From NCBI GenBank assembly GCA_012516075.1, contig JAAYXE010000136.1:1-43031 (forward strand): a stretch of 43,031 nt of DNA. The letters run 5' to 3'. Source of the DNA: Chloroflexota bacterium (lineage in GTDB: Bacteria > Chloroflexota > Anaerolineae > Anaerolineales > UBA4823). Numbering within the stretch: the stretch's first letter is position 1; each line of letters opens with the position of its first letter. The notes beneath the pieces are model-generated. The model was not told the origin of the DNA. It made no database searches and worked only from the letters and a program-made list of their open reading frames with translations. The translations under genes and the position numbers were made by a program. Of the stretch, positions 16,220 to 24,103 are shown in pieces.

Positions 16220-17668
16220 TTATTTTCTGCGGCCGCGTCCGGGGCTGCGGCGGCCTGATGACGCTGAACCGCGGTAAGCCGGCGCAGTAATGGCGCAGAT
16301 ACGGCACAGGCGCGCATCGTTCATGCGGCTGAGCAGGCGCGGGTCCATCTCATCCTTATAGTCCGCTGTAGTGATCACGGTCGGCAGGGCGGCGTTGTAG
16401 CGGAAGTTGAAGAGCTGGTACAGCTTTTCGCGCACCCAGGGGGTCATTGACTGTGTGCCCAGGTCGTCCAGGATCAGCAGCGGTGAGGTGCGCACCTCTT
16501 CAAAGCGGCGGTCGAGTGTCACTGTGCTGGTGGGACTGAAGGTGGCCCTCAGGTGGTCCAGCAGATCGGGCACGACCACAAACAGGGGTGGGTAGCCCAG
16601 GTCGGCGCGGTAATTGGCGATTGCCGCGGCCAGGTGCGTTTTCCCACACCCGTAGGAGCCAGTAAACACCAGCCAGCCTTCCGGGCGCGCGGCGTATTCC
16701 TGCGCAACGTGCAGGGCATTTTCCAGGCTTTTGAGCTCCTCCGGCTTGAGACCCTCATTAAGGCGCAGGTCAAAGCTGGCAAACGTGCGCTCGTTCATCA
16801 GGTCCAGAGAGGAGAGCTCGTGGTGACCGATGTCGATGGTCGGCCGGCGGTAATCTGGAGCAATGATGCGCATGATGGTCACCAGCTCGGGGTCCTCCAG
16901 CCGTGAGCGGATGCGTCCTTCAATTTCATCCAGCGTCAGGTTGGTGGTGACCACCAGCGGCAGGCGGTTGATGTAGCGGTAATTGATGATCTGGAACAGT
17001 TTCTCCTGCGCCCAGGGTGTGGCATTCTGCGTGCCGAAGTCGTCCAGCACCAGCAGTGAGGCCTGGCGCACTTCTTCAAAGCGTTCTTCGAAGCTGGTGT
17101 CGTCGCCCTGGTAGGCAAAACGCAGTGAATCCAGCAGGTCTGGCACCGTGATGAACAGGGTCGGCACGCCGATTTCCACGGCGAAGTTGGCGATTGCTGC
17201 GGCCAGATGCGTTTTCCCGCAGCCGTAACCGCCCTGCAGCACCAGCCAGCCCTGAAGCGAGCGGGCAAACTGCTGGGCGTGGTTGTAGGCCCGTTCCAGA
17301 GAGGCCGCCTGCTGCGGCCACAGGCCTACCCGGCCGCGAGGGTGGAAGTTGTCGAAGGTAAGGTGAGACAGCTCGTCCAGGTGGCTGAGCGCAAACAGCT
17401 TCTCCCGCACCCGCTGGCGGATATCAGCATGCCGGCAGGAACAGATTTCCAGTTTGCCAAAATTGGGATGGCCGACCGGAACATCCATCCGCAGATAGCC
17501 GATACCCTTGCAGAGCGGGCAGTCCGGGTCTCCGGGCAGATCCACTGCAGGTTTTGAGGACTCCGGACCAGGCCTGTGCGTATCTTTACCGGTGTGAGAC
17601 GTCGGGGTTCTCCCATTCGGAATACCGCCGGCGATCTTTTTCAGAGTCTCGTCGATCTTTTCGCTCAT
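16220..17668 (-). CDS. DnaC/DnaI/IstB-type helicase-loader ATPase with two AAA+ domains
   Basis: A 482-residue protein. An N-terminal treble-Cys element (CPLC...CSCR, about residues 50-80) precedes two homologous DnaC/IstB-like AAA+ domains. Walker A is GGYGCGKTHLAAAIAN (from about 146) and GSYGCGKTHLAAAIAN (from about 337). Walker B is LLVLDDFGTQ and LLILDDLGTQ. Sensor regions VVTTN and VITTA follow, so both ATPase sites look intact. Normal loaders have one domain and 250-310 residues. The role is inferred from the neighbours: DnaB helicase and a DnaD-like protein lie directly upstream, so it should load or remodel DnaB at origins or restart sites. ATG 17668 follows AGAGGG; a TTG nine codons earlier is possible. 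Its 5' end overlaps the DnaD-like gene by 83 bases. Confidence 0.88.
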   Translation of the reverse strand: MSEKIDETLKKIAGGIPNGRTPTSHTGKDTHRPGPESSKPAVDLPGDPDCPLCKGIGYLRMDVPVGHPNFGKLEICSCRHADIRQRVREKLFALSHLDELSHLTFDNFHPRGRVGLWPQQAASLERAYNHAQQFARSLQGWLVLQGGYGCGKTHLAAAIANFAVEIGVPTLFITVPDLLDSLRFAYQGDDTSFEERFEEVRQASLLVLDDFGTQNATPWAQEKLFQIINYRYINRLPLVVTTNLTLDEIEGRIRSRLEDPELVTIMRIIAPDYRRPTIDIGHHELSSLDLMNERTFASFDLRLNEGLKPEELKSLENALHVAQEYAARPEGWLVFTGSYGCGKTHLAAAIANYRADLGYPPLFVVVPDLLDHLRATFSPTSTVTLDRRFEEVRTSPLLILDDLGTQSMTPWVREKLYQLFNFRYNAALPTVITTADYKDEMDPRLLSRMNDARLCRICAITAPAYRGSASSGRRSPGRGRRK

Positions 17669-18272
17669 CGCGTCCCTCTTGGAACCAGCGCTCAAGAATA
17701 GCGCTCACGTAGCGCCAGCTGCGTTTGTTGCTTTCAACTGCGATACGGAAGGCTTCTTCCAGCCAGGGTTCGGGGTAGGTTTCCTCGGCATCGCGCAGCG
17801 CATCGGCGATCAAAGGGGTGATCGGGCCGATGTTTTCCTCGTACAGCCGGAAGATGTTTGGCGCTTCGCGCCCGAGTTCGATGGGCGGCTGGCCGTCAAC
17901 AGCCGGGCGCCAGAGGCCCTGTTCGATGGCCCGTACCCCGGCCCTGCCTTTGGGCGAATTGAGGAAATAATAGCTGCCATCAGACCCGCGAGCCTGCAGC
18001 AGCACCCCGCGCTCGACGGCCTTTTCCAGGGCTTCGTCCAGAACCTGCTCGGGCGCTTCCCCCAGGGCCTGCATAAAGCGCTCGTCTTCGACCAGGTCGC
18101 TGCGCTGCAGGCAGCGGAATGTGCCTTCCATGCGGTCCAGACGCCAGAAGAAATACAGAATCAGCTTCAACTCTCCCAGGTGATCCACCTCAGGCAGCAG
18201 TTCGTTGAAAAAGGGGGCCGGGATGGGAGTGAAGTAAACTTTTCCTTCTGGAAAACCGCGGAATTTGCTCAT
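17586..18272 (-). CDS. DnaD-like primosome protein
   Basis: A 228-residue protein. An N-terminal winged-helix-like region (about 1-110, with GELKLILYFFWRLDR) precedes a DnaD C-terminal (DnaB_2) domain at about 140-205. That domain has the family pattern FRLYEENIGPITP ... WLEEAFRIAVESNKRSWRYVSAILERW. A highly charged Arg/Glu/Asp tail follows and may contact DNA. In Firmicutes DnaD bridges the origin initiator and the helicase loader. Here it sits four bases after the DnaB stop and overlaps the loader gene, which strongly supports that job. No SD is visible, so translation is probably coupled to dnaB. Confidence 0.85.
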   Translation of the reverse strand: MSKFRGFPEGKVYFTPIPAPFFNELLPEVDHLGELKLILYFFWRLDRMEGTFRCLQRSDLVEDERFMQALGEAPEQVLDEALEKAVERGVLLQARGSDGSYYFLNSPKGRAGVRAIEQGLWRPAVDGQPPIELGREAPNIFRLYEENIGPITPLIADALRDAEETYPEPWLEEAFRIAVESNKRSWRYVSAILERWFQEGRDERKDRRDSEKDRRRYSEWENPDVSHR

Positions 18273-18276
18273 GTTT

Positions 18277-19653
18277 TTACATCTTTGCGAGATCGATGTG
18301 GCGGGTAGCCGCGTTTTCGAATTTGGCCAGGTTGCTGCGGAAGACCAGTTCCACAGTGCCGACTGGACCGTTGCGGTGTTTGGCGACTTTGATCTGGGCC
18401 AGATTCTGCTTCAGGGTGTCTTTTTCATACATTTCAGGGCGGTGCAGGAAGAGCACAATATCGGCGTCCTGCTCCAGGCTGCCGCTCTCACGCAGGTCGG
18501 AGAGCTGCGGGTCTTTATCGGCACGCTGTTCGACGGCGCGCGAAAGCTGTGCGGCTGCCAGCACCGGCACGTTCAACTCACGGGCCATCACTTTCAAATT
18601 TCTGGAAATGTGCGAAACCTCCTGCACGCGGTTGTCGGTGCGGATGCCGCCGCTCATGAGCTGCAGATAGTCGATGATGATCAGATCGAGCTGGTATTCC
18701 AGGTGCAGCCGGCGGCATTTGGTGCGCAGCTGCAGGGGGGTGAGGGCCGGCGTGTCGTCCAGGAAAATATGTGTGTCGCTCAGGACCTCGATGGCGTGGG
18801 TGAAGATGGGCCATTCATCTTCCTGCAGCTTTCCGGTGCGCAGACGCTGCGAGTCGATGCCCGTCTCCTGGGCCAGCAGGCGCTGGACGAGCTGCTCGTT
18901 CGACATCTCCAGAGAAAAGATGGCGACGTGTTTTTTATGGATCTGGGCCGCGTTTTTTGCAACCGAGAGCATGAAGGCCGTCTTACCCATACCCGGGCGG
19001 CCGGCGACGATAATCAGATCGGATGGCTGCAGGCCGTTCAGCATGCGGTCCAGATCGATGAAGCCTGTCGGCACGCCGTACATTTCATCGCCGCGGCTGG
19101 CAAGCTGGTCGATGCGGTCGTAGTAATCGCTGAGCACCTGCGAGATGGACTGCAGGTCGCGGGTCAGGCGTCGTTCGCTCACCCCAAAGATGGCCTTCTC
19201 CGCTTCATCCATGGCCGCGTCGATGCCCATCTCTTCCTGATAGGCCAGCTTGGCGATCTCATTGGCTGCGGCCAGCATGCGCCGCCGGATGGCTGCCTGT
19301 TCCACCAGGCGGCCGTAAGCTTCGGCATGCAGCGAGGTGGGGACGTTGTTGATCAGCGCCGTCAGGTAGGCGGGCCCGCCGACCTCCGCCAGCTGCCCCA
19401 TCTGGTCCAGCTCTTCCGATACGGTCAGGAAATCGATCGGAATGCGGCGTTCGTTCAGGCGGGTGAAGGCCTCCCAGATGTACCGGTGGCGGTGAATGTA
19501 AAAATCGTCAGAGCGCAGGAACTGGGCGACGTCGTAATAGGTTTCAGGGTTAATCAGCACCGCGCCCAGCACAGCTTCTTCGGCTTCACGGCTGTGGGGT
19601 ACGACCTGCGGCGCAGGGGATGTGGTTGCTTCAGCAGGGGTATAATCGCTCAT
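18277..19653 (-). CDS. dnaB: Replicative DNA helicase DnaB
   Basis: A 458-residue hexameric 5'-3' helicase. The N-terminal DnaB_N domain starts at PHSREAEEAVLGAVLINPE. A linker leads to the RecA-like domain entered by GVPTGFIDLDRMLNGLQ. Walker A is AGRPGMGKTAF, H1a contains IFSLEMS, Walker B is LIIIDYLQLM, and the arginine-finger region is DLRESGSLEQDADIV. No intein interrupts it. I prefer ATG 19653 because homology starts shortly after it; GTG 19695 would add 14 non-conserved residues, and neither has a clear SD. It lies between the DUF151 nuclease and the DnaD-like gene in one operon. Confidence 0.96.
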   Translation of the reverse strand: MSDYTPAEATTSPAPQVVPHSREAEEAVLGAVLINPETYYDVAQFLRSDDFYIHRHRYIWEAFTRLNERRIPIDFLTVSEELDQMGQLAEVGGPAYLTALINNVPTSLHAEAYGRLVEQAAIRRRMLAAANEIAKLAYQEEMGIDAAMDEAEKAIFGVSERRLTRDLQSISQVLSDYYDRIDQLASRGDEMYGVPTGFIDLDRMLNGLQPSDLIIVAGRPGMGKTAFMLSVAKNAAQIHKKHVAIFSLEMSNEQLVQRLLAQETGIDSQRLRTGKLQEDEWPIFTHAIEVLSDTHIFLDDTPALTPLQLRTKCRRLHLEYQLDLIIIDYLQLMSGGIRTDNRVQEVSHISRNLKVMARELNVPVLAAAQLSRAVEQRADKDPQLSDLRESGSLEQDADIVLFLHRPEMYEKDTLKQNLAQIKVAKHRNGPVGTVELVFRSNLAKFENAATRHIDLAKM

Positions 19654-19743
19654 TGGCGTGGAGAGAAACCAGCTCAGGATTAAAAACCGGGGCACCAGAA
19701 TCTGAGACTGGTAGCCCCCGGTAAAACCCGCAGGAACCGAAGA

Positions 19744-20316
19744 TCAGTCTTCGTCGTCCTCTTCGTTATCTTCTTCGTCATCGTCGCTGTCAATATCCAG
19801 ATTGTTCAGGAAATCCTGGAAAACGGACAGCCGCTCTTCACCATCTTCGAGTTCCACATCGTCGGCCGGGACGCTGTCGATTTCTTCGCTCTCATCCTGT
19901 AGATCTTCTTCGGGGATAATACCGGCCGAGTCCATCACCGAGCGTGCAACCAGAATGGGCACATGAGCTCGCACGGCAATTGCCAGAGCATCGGAGGGTC
20001 GGGAGTCTACATTCAGCGTGCGACCGTTCACCTCGGCGACAATGTTTCCGTAAAAGGTGTCATCACGCAGCGCGACAACTTCCACGCGCAGGATGCGCGC
20101 TCCCAACTGTGTGAAGATATTTTTCAAGAGGTCGTGAGTCAGAGGCCGGGCAACTTCGACTTCTTGCAGTGCGATAGTGATCGATTCAGCTTCGTAAACA
20201 CCAATCCAGATTGGTAAATAACGTTCAGCATCCCGTTCGCGCAGGATCACGATGCGCTGCTGGGACATTAAGCTGACGCGAATGCTATCGATCACGACCT
20301 CGACCATATCGGACAT
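19744..20316 (-). CDS. Bifunctional nuclease family protein (DUF151)
   Basis: A 190-residue protein. The DUF151/BFN domain covers about 1-135, with VEVVIDSIRVS, LPIWIGVYEAESI, RPLTHDLLKNI, FYGNIVAEVNG and the signature DSRPSDALAIAVRAHVPI. The C-terminal 50 residues are almost purely Asp/Glu. Plant and some bacterial relatives were reported to cleave RNA and DNA, but the physiological role in bacteria is unsettled. The start ATG follows GGAGG at five bases. It is the first gene of the replication operon, 91 bases before the chosen dnaB start, with a promoter about 200 bases upstream. Confidence 0.9.
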   Translation of the reverse strand: MSDMVEVVIDSIRVSLMSQQRIVILRERDAERYLPIWIGVYEAESITIALQEVEVARPLTHDLLKNIFTQLGARILRVEVVALRDDTFYGNIVAEVNGRTLNVDSRPSDALAIAVRAHVPILVARSVMDSAGIIPEEDLQDESEEIDSVPADDVELEDGEERLSVFQDFLNNLDIDSDDDEEDNEEDDED

Positions 20317-20519
20317 AAACGCCTCCGTGATAAGTTCAGATTTACCAGGGCTCGCTCAGTATGTTTCGGGCTTGATGGAATTCCACCGTCACAACTGAAG
20401 GGTCTGTATGGCTACCTGTAAGCTGGTGACACCTCAGTCCCGGTTACTGGCACTCCTTTGCATCTGTGAGTGCAGGCAGGATGAGGCGCATGTTCGGGAT
20501 GGAATACCGCCTTTCTTGT

Positions 20520-20548
20520 ATTCTAACATAGCCGTGACGCGATCACAA
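20520..20548 (-). promoter_or_regulatory. Promoter of the replication operon
   Basis: On the minus strand TTGTGA (20548-20543) and TAGAAT (20525-20520) are separated by 17 bases. Transcription would start near 20513, leaving a 5' leader of about 200 nt before the DUF151 gene. In that leader I see only short inverted repeats, such as GCACTC/GAGTGC and GGTGTCACC, with no terminator and no riboswitch I recognise. Confidence 0.6.
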
Positions 20549-20666
20549 CTTTGATTGTTCTGTTAAAGAAGGATTTCACCGCCGCACGGCACCGGGCGGA
20601 ATGGCGAATTGCTGCCTGATCACTGCGATTCTGAATCATTGTTAAAAGCTGGTACTCTGGTGCTAT

Positions 20667-20695
20667 TTGCTATTTTTTAAGATAATCGGTATAAT
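20667..20695 (+). promoter_or_regulatory. Promoter of the atypical OmpR-like regulator
   Basis: TTGCTA (20667-20672) and a perfect TATAAT (20690-20695) lie 17 bases apart, with the gene start about 75 bases downstream. It is divergent from the replication-operon promoter, 120 bases away, so one regulator bound between them could affect both. Confidence 0.7.
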
Positions 20696-20768
20696 CGATT
20701 CACCTCATCATCGGTTAGAATCAAAAACAGGTAGGGGTGATGAAGGGTTACACGCGGGAAAAGGCTGA

Positions 20769-21425
20769 ATGAAAGCCAGAATTTTGTGGATTGAAGGTAA
20801 ACGGGCTGACAGCCCGTCTTTTATACCCATTTTACGGAAAAAGGGCTACCGGATTGAGACCGTGTCCTCGGGGGCTGAGGCATTAAAGCGCCTGGAAGAT
20901 GTCAATCCAGAACTTGTGGTGGTCAATGCCGCTTCCATGCGCACCAGCGGCAGGCGCATCTGCCGTTCGCTGCGCGAAAAGATGAACGGCGTCCCGATTG
21001 TGACCATCAGCGCGGCGGGAGAAAGCCTGAAAGGTGATCCCTGCGTCAACGTAGCCCTGACCCTGCCTTTTACCGCACGTAAGCTGCTCAACCGCATCCG
21101 CCCGCTGCTGCCCAGCGACGACGACAAAGTACAGCGCGTGGGCCCCATCTGTCTGGATATGGAACGCCTCAGGGTGGAATGCGATGGGAAGGAAGCGCGG
21201 CTGACGCCGCGCGTGGCGCTGTTATTAAAGATCATGCTGGACAACCCGGGCGAGGTGCTGGAACGGGAAGCTCTGTTCCGCAAGCTGTGGAAGACGGAAT
21301 ACACCGGTGACACCCGCACCCTCGACGTGCACATGAGCTGGCTGCGCAGAGCGATCGAAGTCGACCCGCGCAACCCGCGCTATATTAAAACCGTGCGCGG
21401 GGTGGGGTACCGGCTGGATATTTGA
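20769..21425 (+). CDS. OmpR/PhoB-type winged-helix regulator with degenerate receiver
   Basis: A 218-residue protein. The N-terminal 115 residues have the length and pattern of a receiver but have lost its catalytic residues. The acidic pair is replaced (ILWIEGKRAD), the phospho-acceptor position is Asn (VVVNAAS), and the conserved Lys before Pro-Phe is Leu (LTLPFTA). The C-terminal winged helix (about 120-218) is canonical: LTPRVALLLKIMLDNPGEV, LDVHMSWLRRAI, and YIKTVRGVGYRL. It is predicted to bind DNA without phosphorylation, as other pseudo-receiver regulators do. No kinase is adjacent. It is divergent from the replication operon and may regulate it or itself. A strong terminator follows. 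Confidence 0.9.
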   Translation: MKARILWIEGKRADSPSFIPILRKKGYRIETVSSGAEALKRLEDVNPELVVVNAASMRTSGRRICRSLREKMNGVPIVTISAAGESLKGDPCVNVALTLPFTARKLLNRIRPLLPSDDDKVQRVGPICLDMERLRVECDGKEARLTPRVALLLKIMLDNPGEVLEREALFRKLWKTEYTGDTRTLDVHMSWLRRAIEVDPRNPRYIKTVRGVGYRLDI

Positions 21426-21434
21426 AATCCCACC

Positions 21435-21482
21435 AAAAAACGGCAGGGCTCATCCGGACTTCCGGATGAGCCCTGCTTTTTA
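21435..21482. terminator. Bidirectional intrinsic terminator
   Basis: A 16-bp perfect stem GCAGGGCTCATCCGGA / TCCGGATGAGCCCTGC with a 2-base centre is flanked by AAAAAA on the left and TTTTTATT on the right. It serves the regulator gene and the converging minus-strand genes. Confidence 0.92.
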
Positions 21483-21489
21483 TTAAACC

Positions 21490-21675
21490 TTAATCGAGCA
21501 GCATATGGATTTTTCGCAGTTCTTCTTTCAGAAATTCTTCCGGCAGCCTGCCAATCATAACTGCCCGGCGAGCACGCCAGTCCAGGCTGCGAATATGGTC
21601 GGAAAGAATCACTCCATCAACCCTAACTTCCGGTGGTATTTCAATTCGCCTGTATCTCTTCCAGAGACAGGTCAT
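21490..21675 (-). pseudogene. MazF/PemK toxin C-terminal remnant
   Basis: These 61 codons match only the C-terminal half of MazF/PemK-type mRNA interferases: IEIPPEV, DGVILSDHIRSLDWRARRAV, and IGRLPEEFLKEELRKI. The N-terminal half, with the ribonuclease catalytic loop, is absent. Upstream sequence is instead the 3' end of the YpdA-like gene, which it overlaps by 35 bases. No antitoxin gene is adjacent. It is most likely a remnant left by deletion. Whether the short peptide is still made is unknown. Confidence 0.75.
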
Positions 21676-22744
21676 ACTGGCGGGATTGTATTGTGCCCAG
21701 CTTCTCCGGCCAGCGCCCTGTCAGGGCCTGCACGATGCGCCCCACGTGCACATGCGTGTTCTCGATAAAGAGCGTGTAGCTCTTCTGCGACCCCGCAGCG
21801 GCCGTCCCGGCAACGTACAGGCCGGAGACGTTGGTCTCCATGGTCTCGGGGTTGTACTCAGGCGCCCGCTCATCTCCCAGCAGGCGCACTCCGGCCATCT
21901 CAAACAGGCTCATATCGGCCCGGAAGCCTGTCGCCAGCAGCACGAAATCGGCCGGCACCTCCTGTCGCGCGCCGCTCTCCACATGCTCCAGGACGACATG
22001 CTCCGGCGTGATCTCGACCGGGACCGTGAGGGGGTAGTATCCAATATTGCCCAGCTCGATCTGGGTTTTCAGGTCGGGCAGGATCCAGTGTTTGATCACC
22101 TGAGCGTCAAAATCCGCCCGGCGGTAGCTGATCGACACCTGGCTGCCGGCCCGCCAGCAGCGCAGAGCAGCCTCGGCTGCAGAGTTGCGCCCGCCGACGA
22201 TCAGCAGGTGCTTGCGGAAGTAGAGATGCGGGTCGGTGAAGTAATGGCTCACATGGGGTAGGTCTTCGCCCGGGATGTCCAGCAGGTTCGGGGCGTGCAT
22301 GTTGCCGGTAGCCAGCACGACTTTCTTGCTGAAGTACGTAAACTCCCTGCCGCGCGCCCGGGTGTGCAGCAGGAAGCCGCCTTCCACCGTCTCGATCTTT
22401 GTGACCGGTTCGTAGGTTTGAATCTGAAGGTCGAGCTGTTCGACCAGGCTGCGCAGATAGGCCAGATACTCTTCGCCTGTTGTGCGGCTCTGGCGCGTGT
22501 TCGGGATCGGTACGCCGGCCAGCTCGATGCGTTCGGTGGTGCTGAAGAATTCGGTGTTGCGCGGCCACCAGGAGATGGTGTAGCCGATCTGGCGCGCCTC
22601 CAGATGGAGGTAGTTAACCCCCTGGCGCTTCAGAGCGGCAGCCAGCTCGATTCCAATCGGGCCGGCGCCGATAATGGTGACGTCCGTCGATCGCACAGGC
22701 TGGTTTCCGTTTTCGTACGTCGGTTTCATGTCTTTCTGTTCCAC
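21641..22744 (-). CDS. YpdA-like FAD/NAD(P)-dependent oxidoreductase
   Basis: A 367-residue flavoprotein of the thioredoxin-reductase/monooxygenase superfamily, most like YpdA, the proposed bacillithiol-disulfide reductase. It has an N-terminal FAD site [13 protein letters not shown], a second dinucleotide site [18 protein letters not shown], and [15 protein letters not shown]. The C-terminal [22 protein letters not shown] is typical of YpdA. There is no redox CxxC pair, as expected for YpdA. The start is GTG 22744 or ATG 22729; neither has a strong SD. It follows the DNA methyltransferase by 18 bases and is probably co-transcribed with it. A link to low-molecular-weight thiols is inferred from family only; no bacillithiol genes are in the window. 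Confidence 0.8.
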   Translation of the reverse strand: MEQKDMKPTYENGNQPVRSTDVTIIGAGPIGIELAAALKRQGVNYLHLEARQIGYTISWWPRNTEFFSTTERIELAGVPIPNTRQSRTTGEEYLAYLRSLVEQLDLQIQTYEPVTKIETVEGGFLLHTRARGREFTYFSKKVVLATGNMHAPNLLDIPGEDLPHVSHYFTDPHLYFRKHLLIVGGRNSAAEAALRCWRAGSQVSISYRRADFDAQVIKHWILPDLKTQIELGNIGYYPLTVPVEITPEHVVLEHVESGARQEVPADFVLLATGFRADMSLFEMAGVRLLGDERAPEYNPETMETNVSGLYVAGTAAAGSQKSYTLFIENTHVHVGRIVQALTGRWPEKLGTIQSRQYDLSLEEIQAN

Positions 22745-22762
22745 TGTTCCAGATCCGTCAAC

Positions 22763-24013
22763 TTACACTTCTACCGGGATGACCTCACCCTGCGTGGTGA
22801 CCAGGCGGACTGCCAGCGGCCTGCCGTCCGGGGAGACCGGCAGTTCCAGCTCGGAGCGGATCGTTCCCGCTCGCGCCGGCCGCACAGCCTGCACGGCGCT
22901 GCGGAACACCTGTCCATCCCAGCCGGGGTCCACCTCCCAGTAATCCAGCTCAGGAAGCTGCTGCAGGTCGATCCTGACTCTGCGGCTGCTGGCATCCAGG
23001 TGGATCCACTCGTTGTCCTGCACGGGGCAGCAGGGGACCGGCGTGCCCCCGGCGCGCTGGATAATAAACGGCGGCGCCCCGGCTTCCTGAACCAGGCGAG
23101 CGCGCGTGGTGTGCACGGCGCGCCAGGTGACATCGGCTGCGATAAAAGAGCGCCCCAGGCGCGCGGCAATCAGGGGCGCAGTGCCCGAACCGCAGAAGAA
23201 ATCGGCCACCAGATCTCCCGGGTTGGATGAGGCCCGGATGATGCGCTCCAGCAGTGCTTCCGGTTTCTGGGTCGGGTAGCCGGTGCGTTCACTGTGCAGG
23301 CGGGCTACCACCGGGAAATACCACCAGTCCTCGGGCACCTTACCGCGCTTCAGGTTGGGGACCTTTCCAAAACCGGCCCGGGACGAAGAAGCGAACGTCT
23401 TCACCGTGTTGGGGTCGTAGGGCTGGCGCACGTCGTCGACGTTGAAGGTGTATTCTTTGCTCCTGGTATACGCCAGGATGGTGTCGTGTTTGCGGTTGAA
23501 GGCGCTGCGAATGGGCGATGGCCCGTGGTAGACCCAGACGATCTCGTTCAGCAGGCGATCAGCGCCGAAAATCTCGTCCAGCAGCACGCGCGCGTACGCG
23601 TTGGCGTGCCAGTCCAGGTGCAGATAGAGTGTCCCTGTCGGTGCCAGCAGGCGGTGCATGAGCTGCAGCCGGGGATAGAGCATGTCCAGGTAGGCGTCCA
23701 GGTCGGGCCAATCGTCCGGGTATCCTTCAGCGAGCTGCCAGTTCTCCGGGCGGCGCGAGTCCTCGCCGCGACCAATGCGCGCCGGGTAGCGGCGGTTGGT
23801 GAAAAAGGGCGGGTCGGCGTAGATCAGGTCGATTTTGCCCTCATACTCCGGCAGCAGCGCAGCCATCACCGCCAGATTATCCCCGTAGATCAGGCGGTTT
23901 TGTGGATCGGCATGCGGATAGCCTGCTCCCTGCGGGAATACCAGACTGTCTGCTACCAGGGTGCAGGGGGAGGGTTCGTATGCCTTCTTGCTGGCCCAGT
24001 TCAGAGTTGGCAT
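22763..24013 (-). CDS. Orphan site-specific DNA methyltransferase, beta class
   Basis: A 416-residue amino-methyltransferase. Catalytic motif IV (YADPPFF, about 84-90) comes before SAM-binding motif I (DFFCGSGTAPL, about 275). This order, with an intervening target-recognition region of about 150 residues, defines the beta class of N6-adenine/N4-cytosine enzymes. YPTQKPEALLERII immediately before motif I is usual. The C-terminal 100 residues are an extra domain I cannot name. No restriction endonuclease or specificity subunit is nearby, so it looks like an orphan enzyme with an epigenetic or protective role. The recognition site is unknown. ATG 24013 lacks a clear SD. Confidence 0.85.
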   Translation of the reverse strand: MPTLNWASKKAYEPSPCTLVADSLVFPQGAGYPHADPQNRLIYGDNLAVMAALLPEYEGKIDLIYADPPFFTNRRYPARIGRGEDSRRPENWQLAEGYPDDWPDLDAYLDMLYPRLQLMHRLLAPTGTLYLHLDWHANAYARVLLDEIFGADRLLNEIVWVYHGPSPIRSAFNRKHDTILAYTRSKEYTFNVDDVRQPYDPNTVKTFASSSRAGFGKVPNLKRGKVPEDWWYFPVVARLHSERTGYPTQKPEALLERIIRASSNPGDLVADFFCGSGTAPLIAARLGRSFIAADVTWRAVHTTRARLVQEAGAPPFIIQRAGGTPVPCCPVQDNEWIHLDASSRRVRIDLQQLPELDYWEVDPGWDGQVFRSAVQAVRPARAGTIRSELELPVSPDGRPLAVRLVTTQGEVIPVEV

Positions 24014-24033
24014 AAGGATAATAAACTCAACAG

Positions 24034-24067
24034 GGGATCGGGGACGCTGTTCGTTCCTCGATCCCCT
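24034..24067 (-). terminator. Hairpin after the cDPG-synthetase-like gene, probable terminator
   Basis: GGGGATCG and CGATCCCC form an 8-bp stem with further pairing inside. On the minus strand it is followed by a modest T-rich stretch (TGTTGAGTTTATTAT). It lies between the GTPase gene and the methyltransferase gene. Confidence 0.5.
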
Positions 24068-24103
24068 GCGGTATTCATCCGGTTACCATGCCTGGCGCGG
24101 CGC

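Noticed and set aside
18265..19683. 472-codon open frame antisense to dnaB
   Set aside because: The minus strand is unmistakable DnaB; the opposite frame is open only because of codon bias.
20317..20519. Riboswitch or T-box in the long leader of the replication operon
   Set aside because: No terminator, no T-box motif and no known aptamer core are visible; only short inverted repeats.
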